Assembly (NCBI RefSeq): GCF_036053395.1
Contig: NZ_CP107942.1
Span: 3,996,501-4,060,500, forward strand
Length of the DNA: 64,000 bases
Direction: 5' to 3'
Origin: Actinoplanes sp. NBC_00393
Lineage (GTDB): Bacteria > Actinomycetota > Actinomycetes > Mycobacteriales > Micromonosporaceae
Both the position numbers and the translations under genes were made by a program. Within the stretch, counting starts at the first letter, position 1; every line of letters starts with the position of its first letter. Positions 25,634-34,499 of this stretch are shown piece by piece. Below the pieces are notes generated by a model that made no database searches, was not told the origin of the DNA, and saw only the letters and a program-made list of their open reading frames with translations.

Positions 25634-28402
25634 ATGGCCCCTTCCGGATCGGCGCCGCGCCTGCTCGGGCGCCGGGCCGAGTGCGAGACGTTGAGCAGCA
25701 TGATCACGGCCACCCGGGCCGGCCGCAGCCAGGTGCTGATCCTGCGCGGCGAAGCCGGGATCGGCAAGACCGCGCTGATCGAGTTCCTCGTCGACCGTGC
25801 CGCGGGCTGCCGGGTCCGGCGCGCCGCGGGCGTCGAGTCGCTGATCGAGCTCGCCCATGCGGGCCTGCACCAGCTCTGCGCGCCCTTCCTGGACCGCCTC
25901 GACCGGCTGCCGGAGGCGCAGCGCACCGCGCTCTGCACGGCGTTCGGCCTGCAGCCGGGCCACCCGCCGGACCGCTTCCTGCTGGGTCTGGCCGTGCTCA
26001 CCCTGCTCAGCGAGGTCGCCGACGAGCAGCCCCTGGTCTGCGTGGTGGACGACGCCCAGTGGCTGGACCAGGCGTCGGCGCAGACCCTGGAGTTCGTCGC
26101 GGGCCGGCTCGGCGCCGAGCCGGTGGCCATGGTGTTCGCGACCCGCGACGACCGCGCCCTGGCCGGCCTGCCTGGAATCCGGCTGCGGGGACTGGACGAC
26201 GCCGACGCCGTACGGCTGCTGGACACCGCGGTCACCGGGCCGCTCGACCCGCGCGTGCGCGACCGCATCCTGGCCGACAGCCACGGCAACCCGCTCGCGC
26301 TGCTGGAGTTCCCGCGCGTGCTGTCGGCAGCCGAGCTGGCCTTCGGCGGCGCCGCCGAGGTGCCGGGCCGGCTCGCCCACCGCCTGGAGGACGGCTTCCT
26401 GCGCCAGGCCGCGCCGCTGCCCGAGCCGTCCCGGCGCCTGCTGCTGGTCGCGGCCGCCGAACCGGTCGGGGACGTCGCGCTGCTGTGGCGTGCCGCCGAG
26501 CAGCTCGGGGTCGATCCGGACGCGGCCGGCGCGGCCGAGGCGGCCGGCCTGATCGAGTTCCCGGGCCACGACCGCTTCCGGTTCCGGCATCCGCTGATCC
26601 GCTCGGCCGTCTACCGCTCGGCGGCGCCCGCCCAGCGCCGGGAGGCCCACCGGGCGATCGCCGACGTCACCGACGCCCGTACCGACCCCGACCGGCAGGC
26701 CTGGCATCGTGCCCGGGCCGCGGTGAACCCCGACGAGTCCGTGGCTGCCGAACTCGAACGCTCGGCCGGCCGCGCCCTCGCGCGCGGTGGCCTGGCCGCA
26801 GCGGCCGCCTTCCACGCGCAGGCGGCCACGCTGACGCCCGACCCGGCGCAGCGGATCCGGCGATGCCTCGACGCCGCGCAGGCCAAGGTGCACGCCGGCG
26901 CGTTCGACGACGCCCTGGCCCTGCTGGCGGCCGCCCACGTCGCGCCGCTGCACGAGGCCGAGCAGGCCCGCGTCGACCTCATCCGGGCGCAGATCTCCTT
27001 CGCCACCAACCGCGGCAACGAGGCCCTGCCGCTGCTGCTGGCCGCTGCGCGCCGGCTCGAGCCGCTCGACCCGGGCCTGGCCCGCGACACCTACCTGGAC
27101 GCGTTGTCCGCCGCCCTGTTCGCCGGGCGCCTGGCACAGGGGCCCGGCGCCCGGCAGGTGGCCGAGGCGGTTCAGGCCGGGCCGCCCGCGCCGGCGGCGG
27201 CCCGCAAGGGCGATGTGCTGCTGGACGGGCTCGCCGTCCTGTTCACCGAGGGGTACCCGGCCGCCGCGCCACTGTCACATCGCGCCGTGCAGTCGTTCGC
27301 CGGCGAGGAGCTCAGCATCGACGAGGGGCTGCGGTTCTCCTGGCTGGCCGCGTCGGCCGCGGTGTCGCTGTGGGACGACGACGGCTGGGACACCCTCACC
27401 CGCCGGCACCTCGAGGTGGCCCGGGCCGGCGGGGCGCTCGGGGCGCTGCCCCTGGCGCTGACCAGCCGCGTCTTCGTGCACCTGTTCACCGGTGATCTGG
27501 CCGCAGCCGCGTCCCTGGTCGACGAGATCCAGGCGATCGCCGAGATCACCCACGGGATGGCCGGCCTCGCACCGTACGGCGAAGTGAGCCTGGCTGCCGT
27601 CCGGGGGCAGGTGGACCGGGCCGAGCCGATGATCCGGCAGACCCTCGACGCCCTCGCCGCCCGCGGGGAGGGCGTCGGGGTGAACATGATGCAGTGGGCC
27701 CGCGCGGTGCTGTTCAACGGCGCCGGCCGCTATCCGGAGGCCGTGGACGCAGCCCGGGAGGCGAGCACCGACCCGCTCGAACTGGGCCCGCCGAAGTGGG
27801 CGCTCGCCGAACTCGTCGAGGCGCAGGTCCGCAGCGGCGACACCAAGGGGGCGGCAGCAACCTTCGAGCAGCTCGCGGTGCAGACCCGGGCGAGCGGCAC
27901 CGAGTGGGCCCTCGGCGTGGAAGCGAGCCGGCGGGCGCTGCTGCGCGACGACAGCGCGGCCGAGGAGCTGTACCGGGAGGCGATCGAGCGGCTCGGCAGC
28001 ACCCGCATCCGGGTGGATCTCGCGCGGGCGCAGCTGCTCTACGGCGAATGGCTGCGCCGGGCGGGCCGCCGACTCGACGCCCGGGAGCAGCTGCGCGCCG
28101 CGTACGAATCACTGGTCCTGATGGGCCTCGACGGGTTCGCCGAGCGTGCCCGGCACGAACTGCTCGCCACCGGACAGACCGTACGCAAGCGGAGCGCCGA
28201 GACCCCCTGGGAACTCACCGCTCAGGAAGCCCACATCGCCCGCCTGGCCGCCGAGGGCCTGACCAATCCCGAGATCGGCGCCGCGCTGTACATCAGCCCG
28301 CGCACCGTCGAATGGCACCTGCGGCGGATCTTCAGCAAGCTCGGTGTGAGCACCCGCCGCGAGCTGCGGTTCAGTCACGCACGTCCGCCGGCCCGGCAGT
28401 GA
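25634..28402 (+). CDS. LAL-type LuxR-family transcriptional regulator, paralogue of the 20546 gene
   Basis: 922 aa. Same design as the LAL at 20546: P-loop ILRGEAGIGKTALIEFLVDR with Lys45, LVCVVDDAQWLDQASAQTLE, ADSHGNPLALLEFPRVLSAA, a TPR-like middle and the HTH LTAQEAHIARLAAEGLTNPE then ISPRTVEWHLRRIFSKLGVS. The two share blocks such as GLHQLCAPFLDRLDRLPEAQ almost word for word, so they arose by duplication and now bracket three enzyme genes. ATG at 25634 gives a short MAPSGSAPRLLGRRAE lead. Its target is probably this local cluster, inferred from position only. Confidence 0.92.
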   Translation: MAPSGSAPRLLGRRAECETLSSMITATRAGRSQVLILRGEAGIGKTALIEFLVDRAAGCRVRRAAGVESLIELAHAGLHQLCAPFLDRLDRLPEAQRTALCTAFGLQPGHPPDRFLLGLAVLTLLSEVADEQPLVCVVDDAQWLDQASAQTLEFVAGRLGAEPVAMVFATRDDRALAGLPGIRLRGLDDADAVRLLDTAVTGPLDPRVRDRILADSHGNPLALLEFPRVLSAAELAFGGAAEVPGRLAHRLEDGFLRQAAPLPEPSRRLLLVAAAEPVGDVALLWRAAEQLGVDPDAAGAAEAAGLIEFPGHDRFRFRHPLIRSAVYRSAAPAQRREAHRAIADVTDARTDPDRQAWHRARAAVNPDESVAAELERSAGRALARGGLAAAAAFHAQAATLTPDPAQRIRRCLDAAQAKVHAGAFDDALALLAAAHVAPLHEAEQARVDLIRAQISFATNRGNEALPLLLAAARRLEPLDPGLARDTYLDALSAALFAGRLAQGPGARQVAEAVQAGPPAPAAARKGDVLLDGLAVLFTEGYPAAAPLSHRAVQSFAGEELSIDEGLRFSWLAASAAVSLWDDDGWDTLTRRHLEVARAGGALGALPLALTSRVFVHLFTGDLAAAASLVDEIQAIAEITHGMAGLAPYGEVSLAAVRGQVDRAEPMIRQTLDALAARGEGVGVNMMQWARAVLFNGAGRYPEAVDAAREASTDPLELGPPKWALAELVEAQVRSGDTKGAAATFEQLAVQTRASGTEWALGVEASRRALLRDDSAAEELYREAIERLGSTRIRVDLARAQLLYGEWLRRAGRRLDAREQLRAAYESLVLMGLDGFAERARHELLATGQTVRKRSAETPWELTAQEAHIARLAAEGLTNPEIGAALYISPRTVEWHLRRIFSKLGVSTRRELRFSHARPPARQ

Positions 28403-28539
28403 CCGGCAGACCCGCCGCGAGCCACGCCTCGACCCCGCAACCGTCCCGCGACGATCACGCACCGAGTCGATAATCCGCGCGCCCGGCGGCGGGCCGAACT
28501 GAAGGGTGCAAGCACGGCAGACCTACGAAAGGGACTTTC

Positions 28540-29031
28540 TTGCGCAACGCTCTTCGCCGCTTCGCCCTGGCCGTTCTCCTCGCTCCGGCCGCCGTCGGCG
28601 CCGCCACGATGATCGCCAGCCCCGCCGAAGCAGCCCCGGCGAAGGTCAGCGAGACCGTCCTGCAGACCGAGATCAACCGCCTGATCAACGTGCAGCGCAC
28701 CTCGCACGGCTGCGCGGCGCTGAAGGTCGACGCCAAGCTGACCACGGCTGCCCGCGGCCACAGCGCCTGGATGGCGCAGACCGGCAAGTTCTCGCACGCC
28801 GGCCGCGGCGGCTCGAACTTCGCGGTCCGCTCGAAGGCCGCCGGGTACGCCCGGCCGTCCGCCGAGAACATCGCGTGGGGTTACCGGTCCGCCGAGCAGG
28901 TGGTGAGCGGCTGGATGAAGAGCCCGGGTCACCGCACCAACATCCTCAACTGCAAGTCCAAGACCGTCGGCGTCGGCGCCGTGTACGCCGCGAACGGCAC
29001 CCCGTACTACACCCAGAACTTCGGTTTCTGA
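28540..29031 (+). CDS. Secreted CAP-domain (SCP/PR1) protein
   Basis: 163 aa. An N-terminal signal peptide (LRRFALAVLLAPAAVGAATM, cleavage near AEA-AP, about residue 31) directs it out of the cell. The CAP domain shows LQTEINRLINVQRTSHGCAA, ARGHSAWMAQTGKFSHAGRG, SAENIAWGYRSAEQVVSGWM and SPGHRTNILNCKSKTVGVGA. The metal-site His and Glu residues of CAP proteins are in place. Two Cys could form a disulfide. Start TTG at 28540 with GAAAGGGA upstream. A strong terminator follows. Extracellular role unknown. Confidence 0.92.
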   Translation: MRNALRRFALAVLLAPAAVGAATMIASPAEAAPAKVSETVLQTEINRLINVQRTSHGCAALKVDAKLTTAARGHSAWMAQTGKFSHAGRGGSNFAVRSKAAGYARPSAENIAWGYRSAEQVVSGWMKSPGHRTNILNCKSKTVGVGAVYAANGTPYYTQNFGF

Positions 29032-29053
29032 CCGACCCGGACCCCGCAGGAAA

Positions 29054-29096
29054 CAGCGATGCCCCAGCCGATCCCTCTGCGGCTGGGGCATCGCTG
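29054..29096 (+). terminator. Strong intrinsic terminator after the CAP-domain gene
   Basis: A perfect 17-bp stem (29054-29070 with 29080-29096) closes a nine-base loop. It lies 22 bases beyond the CAP gene stop and just before the promoter of the FAD oxidase gene. Confidence 0.9.
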
Positions 29097-29106
29097 CGTC
29101 CCCACG

Positions 29107-29112
29107 TAGGGT
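29107..29112 (+). promoter_or_regulatory. Candidate -10 box for a leaderless transcript
   Basis: TAGGGT fits TANNNT and lies exactly six bases before the ATG at 29119, with no good ribosome site. That spacing is typical of leaderless actinobacterial messages. Confidence 0.45.
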
Positions 29113-29118
29113 CGCGGC

Positions 29119-30486
29119 ATGGATATCCTCGGCGGCCTGGACGTCATCGACGACCCGGACGTTCTCGAAGGGCTCAGCCACGACGACGCCGAGTGGGCGC
29201 CCTACGGCCGGGCTCTGGCGGCGGTGCGGCCGCGCACCACCGGGGACGTGCAGCAGGTGGTCCGGGTCTGCGCGCAACGGCGGATCCCGATCGTGACGCG
29301 CGGCGCCGGGACCGGGCTGTCCGGCGGGGCCAACGCGGTCGACGGCGCGGTCATCCTCGACCTGTCGAAGATGACCCGGATCGTCGAGATCGACGCGGAC
29401 AACATGACCGCGACCGTGCAGCCCGGCGTGATTAACGACGTGCTGAAGAAGGCGGTCGCCGAGCACGGCCTGTGGTACCCGCCCGACCCGGCCAGCGCGC
29501 CCTGGTCGACGATCGGCGGCAACGTGGCCACCAACGCCGGCGGGCTGTGCTGCCTGAAGTACGGCGTGACCCGCGACTACGTGCTCGGGATGGAAGCCGT
29601 CGTCGGCGGGCCGGCCGGCGAGTACGGCACCGTGGTCCGGCTCGGCCGGCGCACCACCAAGGGCGTGAGCGGGTACGATCTGGCCGGCCTGTTCACCGGC
29701 TCGGAAGGCACCTTCGGGGTGATCACCGAGGTGACGCTGCGGCTGCGCCCGGCCCGCCGGGAGGCGCCGCGGACCGTGGTCGGCGCGTTCGGCAGCGTCG
29801 TCGCCGCGGGTGAGGCGGTCGCCGCGATCACCCGAGCCGGGCTGCTGCCGGCCGCCCTCGAACTGCTCGACCGGACCTGTCTGCGGGCCGTCGAGGAGTG
29901 GAAGCACCTGGGCCTGGAGGCGGACGCGGCGGCGCTGCTGCTCGCCCAGCTGGACACGCCGGGCCTGGCCGGCGACGAGGAGGCCGGCGCGGTCGCCGAG
30001 GTGTTCCGGTCGGCGGGCGCGCTGTGGGCCGAGCAGTCCACCGACGAGCTCGAGGCCGAGGCCCTGTTCGCGGCGCGACGGCTCGCCTACCCGGCTCTGG
30101 AGCGGCTGGGGCCGGTGCTCACCGAGGACGTCTGTGTGCCGCGCTCACGCGTACCGGAAATGCTTCTGCAGATCGAGGAGATCGCGGCGCGGCAGGGGGT
30201 GACCATCGCGACGATCGCGCATGCCGGTGACGGCAACCTGCACCCGATGATCCTGGCGCCCGCCGGCGACGAGACCGCGAAACGGGCGGCGCAGGCCGCG
30301 TTCGAGCAGATGCTGAGCGCGGCCGTCGCGGTGGGCGGCACGGTGACCGGCGAGCACGGGGTGGGCCTGCTCAAGCGGGCCGGGATGCGGCAGGAGCTGT
30401 CGCCGGGCGTGCTGGCGATGCAGGTCGCGGTGAAGCAGACGCTGGACCCGCTGAATCTGTTCAACCCCGGCAAGATCATCGGCTGA
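29119..30486 (+). CDS. FAD-linked oxidase, GlcD-type glycolate/lactate dehydrogenase subunit
   Basis: 455 aa. The FAD_binding_4 module shows PIVTRGAGTGLSGGANAVDG, then WSTIGGNVATNAGGLCCLKY and FTGSEGTFGVITEVTLRLRP. The C-terminal FAD-oxidase domain contains IATIAHAGDGNLHPMILAPA and GGTVTGEHGVGLLKRAGMRQ, ending LNLFNPGKIIG, all diagnostic of GlcD/D-lactate dehydrogenase-type 2-hydroxyacid oxidases. Partner GlcE/GlcF-like subunits are not adjacent, so it may act alone. It is a single-gene unit. Confidence 0.93.
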   Translation: MDILGGLDVIDDPDVLEGLSHDDAEWAPYGRALAAVRPRTTGDVQQVVRVCAQRRIPIVTRGAGTGLSGGANAVDGAVILDLSKMTRIVEIDADNMTATVQPGVINDVLKKAVAEHGLWYPPDPASAPWSTIGGNVATNAGGLCCLKYGVTRDYVLGMEAVVGGPAGEYGTVVRLGRRTTKGVSGYDLAGLFTGSEGTFGVITEVTLRLRPARREAPRTVVGAFGSVVAAGEAVAAITRAGLLPAALELLDRTCLRAVEEWKHLGLEADAAALLLAQLDTPGLAGDEEAGAVAEVFRSAGALWAEQSTDELEAEALFAARRLAYPALERLGPVLTEDVCVPRSRVPEMLLQIEEIAARQGVTIATIAHAGDGNLHPMILAPAGDETAKRAAQAAFEQMLSAAVAVGGTVTGEHGVGLLKRAGMRQELSPGVLAMQVAVKQTLDPLNLFNPGKIIG

Positions 30487-30532
30487 ACATGCCCGCGGGG
30501 AACCCGGCGCGGATCGATCCCGTCGAAGCGGA

Positions 30533-30967
30533 ATGACGACTGAGAAACGCCGCTGGGTGGTTCTGGCAGCGGCTGCGGCCGCGCTTTCCGGATGCGGCGG
30601 GTCCCCCGAGCCGGCGGCCGCCGCAGAGTGGCAGGAGCCCGCCAGGTACACCTACGAGCTCAAATCCTCCTGCGGGGAGCGTGCCCTGATCGGGCATTTC
30701 CGGATCACCGTCGAGCAGGGCAAGGTCACCGCGGCCGAGGGCCTCGACGAATCCGGCCGGTGGTTCGTGGAGGACGCCCGCAGCGAACCGGCGCCGACGC
30801 TGGGCCAGCTCCTCGACCAGGCGAACCGGGCCCGGGAGCAGGGCGCCGACGTCGCCGAGGTCACCACGGACCCGGCCGACGGCCACCCGACCGAGATCAA
30901 CATCGACCCGCAGGCCAACGCGATCGACGACGAGTCCTGCTACACCATCACCGGCTACACCTTCTGA
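30533..30967 (+). CDS. DUF6174-type lipoprotein
   Basis: 144 aa. The signal peptide ends in the lipobox LSGC with Cys21 as the lipid anchor; CGGSPEPAAAAE follows as linker. The body reads RYTYELKSSCGERALIGHFR, VEQGKVTAAEGLDE and PTEINIDPQANAIDDESCYT, the DUF6174 pattern of a small beta domain with two conserved cysteines. Function unknown; exported and held on the outer face of the membrane. The gene end overlaps the convergent MFS gene by 13 bases. Confidence 0.8.
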   Translation: MTTEKRRWVVLAAAAAALSGCGGSPEPAAAAEWQEPARYTYELKSSCGERALIGHFRITVEQGKVTAAEGLDESGRWFVEDARSEPAPTLGQLLDQANRAREQGADVAEVTTDPADGHPTEINIDPQANAIDDESCYTITGYTF

Positions 30968-32187
30968 TCGGCAAAGGAGGGCAGCAGCAACGGGGTGGCG
31001 AGCAGGCAGATGCCGGAAAAGGTGATGGCGGCGAGCGGGCTGGTGAGGGTGGCCAGCAGACCCCAGATCACCATGAGGGCGGCCTGGACGAGCCGGTTGC
31101 TGACCGTCCACGCGGTGAGGACCCGGGCGGCGTGGTCGGCGGGCGTGCGCTGCAGACGCTCGGTGGCGGAGATCGGGTTGAAGACGCCCATGCTGGTGAT
31201 CAGCAGGGCCTCGACCACGATCACGGTGAGCAGGCCGGTCACGCCGGGGTGGACGAAGGCGAGCCCGAGCGGGAACAGCGAGCGCAGCCAGCCGGAGACG
31301 ATCATGACGCGGTGCCGGCCGTAGCGCCGCACGAGGTGCGGGCACAGCCGGGCGCCGAGGAAGCCGCCGAGTGCGGGGACGCCGAAGGCGAGGCCGTACT
31401 GCCAGGCCGGGAAGTGGTACTCGCCGAGCAGCAGGACGGCCATCAACGGAGCGCAGGCCATGATCAGGCCGTTGACCGAGAGCGCGTTGAGGAACAGGCG
31501 GCGCAGCACGCGCTCGTGCCGGATGATCCGCCAGCCGGTGAGCAGATCGGCGGCGCGCAGCCGGGTGGCCGGGTCGCGACGGGCGGCGACGTCGCTGCCG
31601 CGGATCCGCCGGATGGCGAGCGCGGACAGCAGGTAGCTGAGCGCGTTGGCCAGGATGGTGGTGACCGGGCCGAGCAGCCCGATCAGCGCGCCGCCGAGTG
31701 GCGGCCCGACCGCGGTCGCCACCCAGCTCGTGCTCTCGAATCTGCCGTTGGCGGCCAGCAGCCGGTCACCGCGGACCAGGTGTTGCAGGAAGGCGCCGGA
31801 GGCGGCGGTGAAGGCGATGCCCGCGCTCGCCGAGACGACCGAGACCACCAGCAGCTGGCCATAGGAGAGCAGACCGAGGAGGTACGCGAGCGGCACACTG
31901 GCCGTCGCGAGGAACCGGACCAGGTCCATCCCGATCATCACCGGACGCTTGGCCCGGTGGTCGATCCACGGCCCGAGCGGCAGCACCACGACCGCCGCCA
32001 CGGCGAGCGCGGCGGCCTCCAGCACCGACACCGCGAGTGCCGACGCGTGCAGCACCTCGATGGCGAGCAGCGGGATCGCCCCGAAGGCGACCCAGGTTCC
32101 GTACGCGCTGACCGCGTAGGCCGTCCACAGCCACGTGAAACCGCGCACCTGAACCCCCAGCGACAACCGATGTTTGACCCGCTGCAT
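30955..32187 (-). CDS. MFS transporter (MFS_3/enterobactin-exporter-like)
   Basis: 410 aa, about 12 membrane helices. The first helix GFTWLWTAYAVSAYGTWVAF and the loop between helices 2 and 3, PLGPWIDHRAKRPVMIGMDL, are typical of drug- or siderophore-exporting MFS members. Later segments such as GPPLGGALIGLLGPVTTILA fit the same group. It is divergent from the LysR gene, with an 83-bp shared promoter, so that regulator probably controls its expression. The exported compound is unknown. Confidence 0.88.
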   Translation of the reverse strand: MQRVKHRLSLGVQVRGFTWLWTAYAVSAYGTWVAFGAIPLLAIEVLHASALAVSVLEAAALAVAAVVVLPLGPWIDHRAKRPVMIGMDLVRFLATASVPLAYLLGLLSYGQLLVVSVVSASAGIAFTAASGAFLQHLVRGDRLLAANGRFESTSWVATAVGPPLGGALIGLLGPVTTILANALSYLLSALAIRRIRGSDVAARRDPATRLRAADLLTGWRIIRHERVLRRLFLNALSVNGLIMACAPLMAVLLLGEYHFPAWQYGLAFGVPALGGFLGARLCPHLVRRYGRHRVMIVSGWLRSLFPLGLAFVHPGVTGLLTVIVVEALLITSMGVFNPISATERLQRTPADHAARVLTAWTVSNRLVQAALMVIWGLLATLTSPLAAITFSGICLLATPLLLPSFADQKV

Positions 32188-32235
32188 CAGACCGCCCGGA
32201 CGGGCGCAGGATCAAACAACCGCGGGCCGGCGAGC

Positions 32236-32252
32236 CACAACTGTCGGTTGTG
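32236..32252. promoter_or_regulatory. Inverted repeat between MFS and LysR genes
   Basis: CACAAC (32236-32241) and GTTGTG (32247-32252) flank TGTCG. The dyad sits upstream of the LysR gene in the divergent promoter and fits a LysR-type T-N11-A site in size. Confidence 0.5.
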
Positions 32253-32258
32253 CGGGCT

Positions 32259-32264
32259 TACGGT
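32259..32264 (+). promoter_or_regulatory. Candidate -10 box, leaderless start of the LysR gene
   Basis: TACGGT followed by exactly six bases and the GTG at 32271. The same TACGGT-N6-GTG occurs ahead of the CHAT gene at 34500. Confidence 0.5.
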
Positions 32265-32270
32265 GGGCGG

Positions 32271-33221
32271 GTGGATACCGAGGCAGTGCGTTCTTTCGTA
32301 CGGGCAGCCGAGCTCGGACAACTGCAACAGGCGGCCGACGAGCTCGGCGTGACCCAGCAGGCGGTCTCCAAGCGCATCGCCGCCCTGGAGCGGGAACTGG
32401 AGGTCCGCCTGTTCACCCGTACCGCCCGCGGGGTCGAGTTGACGCTCGACGGGCAGGCGTTCCTGCCCCACGCCCGCAGCATCGTCGCCGGCGCCGACCG
32501 CGCCGTGACCGCGGTCAAGCCGGGCTCGCGGGCTCTGCGGATCGACGTCCTGGGCCTGCGCAGCGCACAGGCCGTCGTCCTGCACGAGTACTGGCGCTCG
32601 CATCCCGGAACCGACCTGGACGTGGTGACCCTGCGCGTCGACGATCCGCACGTGGCGGCCGCCGCCGTCCAGGCCGGCGACGTCGACGCCTCGTTCCGCA
32701 CCGTCACCGATCCGGGCACGCTGCCGCCGGACGTACAGATGATCCACGCCTTCGACTCCCCCGCGGAGCTGCTCGTCGGGCCCCGGCACCCGCTCGCCGC
32801 CGCACGCACCCTGACCCCGTCCCAGCTGCGCAGACTGCGGATCTGGGTGCCGGGCATCGTGCCCCGCAGCGAGTGGGGCGAGTTCTACGACGAGCTCGCC
32901 GGCGCCTTCGACCTGCGCATCGACGCGACCGGACCGAACTTCGGCAACGAGGTGCTGCTCGACGCCCTGGCGGACTCCGCTGACGTGGCCACCCTCGTCG
33001 GCGTGCGCGACCGCTACCTCTGGCCGGCGGGCCACGATCTGCGGCGCATCCCGATCGTGAACCCGGTGATCGCCTATCCCCTGCACCTGCTGCTGCCCAG
33101 GGCCAGTCCGCACCCGGGTCTCCGGGCGATCATCGAATACTTTGCCGGGGTCTCCCCGCTGCTGGACTCGGTCTGGCTGCCGTCGTGGGCGCCGGCGCCG
33201 CGCCGCAGCCATCGGCTCTAG
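32271..33221 (+). CDS. LysR-family transcriptional regulator
   Basis: 316 aa. The N-terminal winged HTH is [20 protein letters not shown] then [20 protein letters not shown] and [20 protein letters not shown], all standard. The effector-binding domain follows ([20 protein letters not shown]). LysR proteins bind divergent promoters and respond to a small molecule. Here the divergent gene is an MFS exporter. The GTG at 32271 is favoured over the GTG at 32250 because it puts the HTH at the usual distance and follows a -10 box at leaderless spacing. Confidence 0.9.
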   Translation: MDTEAVRSFVRAAELGQLQQAADELGVTQQAVSKRIAALERELEVRLFTRTARGVELTLDGQAFLPHARSIVAGADRAVTAVKPGSRALRIDVLGLRSAQAVVLHEYWRSHPGTDLDVVTLRVDDPHVAAAAVQAGDVDASFRTVTDPGTLPPDVQMIHAFDSPAELLVGPRHPLAAARTLTPSQLRRLRIWVPGIVPRSEWGEFYDELAGAFDLRIDATGPNFGNEVLLDALADSADVATLVGVRDRYLWPAGHDLRRIPIVNPVIAYPLHLLLPRASPHPGLRAIIEYFAGVSPLLDSVWLPSWAPAPRRSHRL

Positions 33222-33237
33222 TCAATCCCGCTCAGAA

Positions 33238-33258
33238 CTGTTACAACTCTTGCAACAG
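33238..33258. promoter_or_regulatory. Imperfect dyad upstream of the CebR-type box
   Basis: CTGTTACAA (33238-33246) and TTGCAACAG (33250-33258) are inverted with one mismatch around CTC. It lies four bases upstream of the 14-bp palindrome and could be a second regulator's site. Confidence 0.45.
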
Positions 33259-33262
33259 ACTG

Positions 33263-33276
33263 TGGGAGCGCTCCCA
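33263..33276. promoter_or_regulatory. CebR/CelR-type operator (perfect 14-bp palindrome)
   Basis: TGGGAGCGCTCCCA is identical to the operator bound by the LacI-type repressors CebR of Streptomyces and CelR of Thermobifida, which switch cellulase and cello-oligosaccharide genes. It sits 25 bases before the ATG of the secreted RCC1-repeat gene, a position where it would block transcription. Confidence 0.85.
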
Positions 33277-33301
33277 GGAGCGCGGTAGGGAGAGTCGACG
33301 C

Positions 33302-34456
33302 ATGGGTGGATGGCTGCGGGTCCAATGGTCACGTGCGGTACGGATAGCCGCCCTGGTGGTGCTGGCCCTGGGCGTCACCGCCGTCCCGGCCGCGGCCCAG
33401 GCGGCGCCGGCCGGCGGTGCCCTCACCACCGGGTACGAACACACCTGCACCATCCCGGCCGACGGCACCCTGTGGTGCTGGGGCGGCAACTTCAGCGGCG
33501 CGCTCGGTGACGGCAGCACCACCAACCGGACCACGCCGGTGCAGGTCGGCGACGCCACCTGGGCGAGCGTCGACGCCGGCACCACGTACACCTGTGGGGT
33601 GCGCACCGACGGCACCCTGTGGTGCTGGGGCAGCAACCGCAACGGCCAGCTCGGCGACGGCAGCACCACCAACCGCACCACCCCGGTGCAGGTCGGCACC
33701 GAGACCAGCTGGGCCACGGTCAGCGCCGGCGACAGCCACACCTGCGCGGTACGCACCGACGGCACCCTGTGGTGCTGGGGCTTCAACCGCTTCGGGCAGC
33801 TCGGCACCGACCCCATCGAGTACTACGAGACCCGCCCGGTGCGGGTCGGCACCGCGACCAACTGGGCGAGCGCGGCGACCGGCTTCGCGCACACCTGCGC
33901 CACCCGCACCGACGGCACCCTGTGGTGCTGGGGCGACAGCCGCACCGGCCAGCTCGGCCTGGGCATCCTCAGCTACCGGACCACGCCGGCGCAGGTCGGC
34001 ACCGAGACCACCTGGGCCGGCGTGACCTCCGGGTATCTGTTCAGCTGCGCGACGCGTACCGACGGGACGCTGTGGTGCTGGGGCGACAACGGCTACGGCC
34101 AGCTCGGCATGAGTGGCCCGTACCAGACCTCCCCGGTCCGGGTCGGCACTGCGAGCACCTGGAGCAGCGTCACGGCCGGCGACATCTCCGCCTGCGCGGT
34201 CCGCACCGACGGCGGCCTGTGGTGCTGGGGCAACAACATGGAGGGCCAGCTCGGCGACGGCACCACGACCAGCCGCAGCACCCCGGCCCGCGTCGGTGAC
34301 GGCGCCTACTCCACGGACGTCGCGATCGGCTACCACGGCTGCGGGCTGCGTACCGACGACAGCGTGTGGTGCTGGGGCTACAACGGCAGCGGGCAGCTGG
34401 GTGACGGCACCACCACCCGGCGGCCGACACCGGATCGGGTGACCGTCCCGGCCTGA
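33302..34456 (+). CDS. Secreted seven-repeat RCC1-type beta-propeller protein
   Basis: 384 aa. A signal peptide with a basic start and the core [20 protein letters not shown] ends near residue 38. The rest is seven RCC1-like repeats of about 50 residues, each with [10 protein letters not shown] and GQLGDGST elements. The last is [15 protein letters not shown]. Seven repeats make a closed propeller. Each blade has two Cys (HTC and WCWG), likely disulfides suited to the outside. There is no carbohydrate-binding or catalytic module. A CebR-type operator in its promoter ties it to cellulose response. Bacterial RCC1 proteins are poorly understood; a binding role is inferred. Confidence 0.88.
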   Translation: MGGWLRVQWSRAVRIAALVVLALGVTAVPAAAQAAPAGGALTTGYEHTCTIPADGTLWCWGGNFSGALGDGSTTNRTTPVQVGDATWASVDAGTTYTCGVRTDGTLWCWGSNRNGQLGDGSTTNRTTPVQVGTETSWATVSAGDSHTCAVRTDGTLWCWGFNRFGQLGTDPIEYYETRPVRVGTATNWASAATGFAHTCATRTDGTLWCWGDSRTGQLGLGILSYRTTPAQVGTETTWAGVTSGYLFSCATRTDGTLWCWGDNGYGQLGMSGPYQTSPVRVGTASTWSSVTAGDISACAVRTDGGLWCWGNNMEGQLGDGTTTSRSTPARVGDGAYSTDVAIGYHGCGLRTDDSVWCWGYNGSGQLGDGTTTRRPTPDRVTVPA

Positions 34457-34487
34457 ACGAGGCCTTTTCTCCCGGCGGACCCCCGCC

Positions 34488-34493
34488 TACGGT
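34488..34493 (+). promoter_or_regulatory. Candidate -10 box, leaderless start of the first CHAT gene
   Basis: TACGGT, six bases, then GTG at 34500; no ribosome site is visible. Matches the arrangement before the LysR gene. Confidence 0.45.
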
Positions 34494-34499
34494 CGATGG

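Noticed and set aside
33450..34450. Regularly spaced repeated DNA resembling an array
   Set aside because: The repeats encode successive RCC1 blades and differ in spacing and third positions. Not CRISPR.
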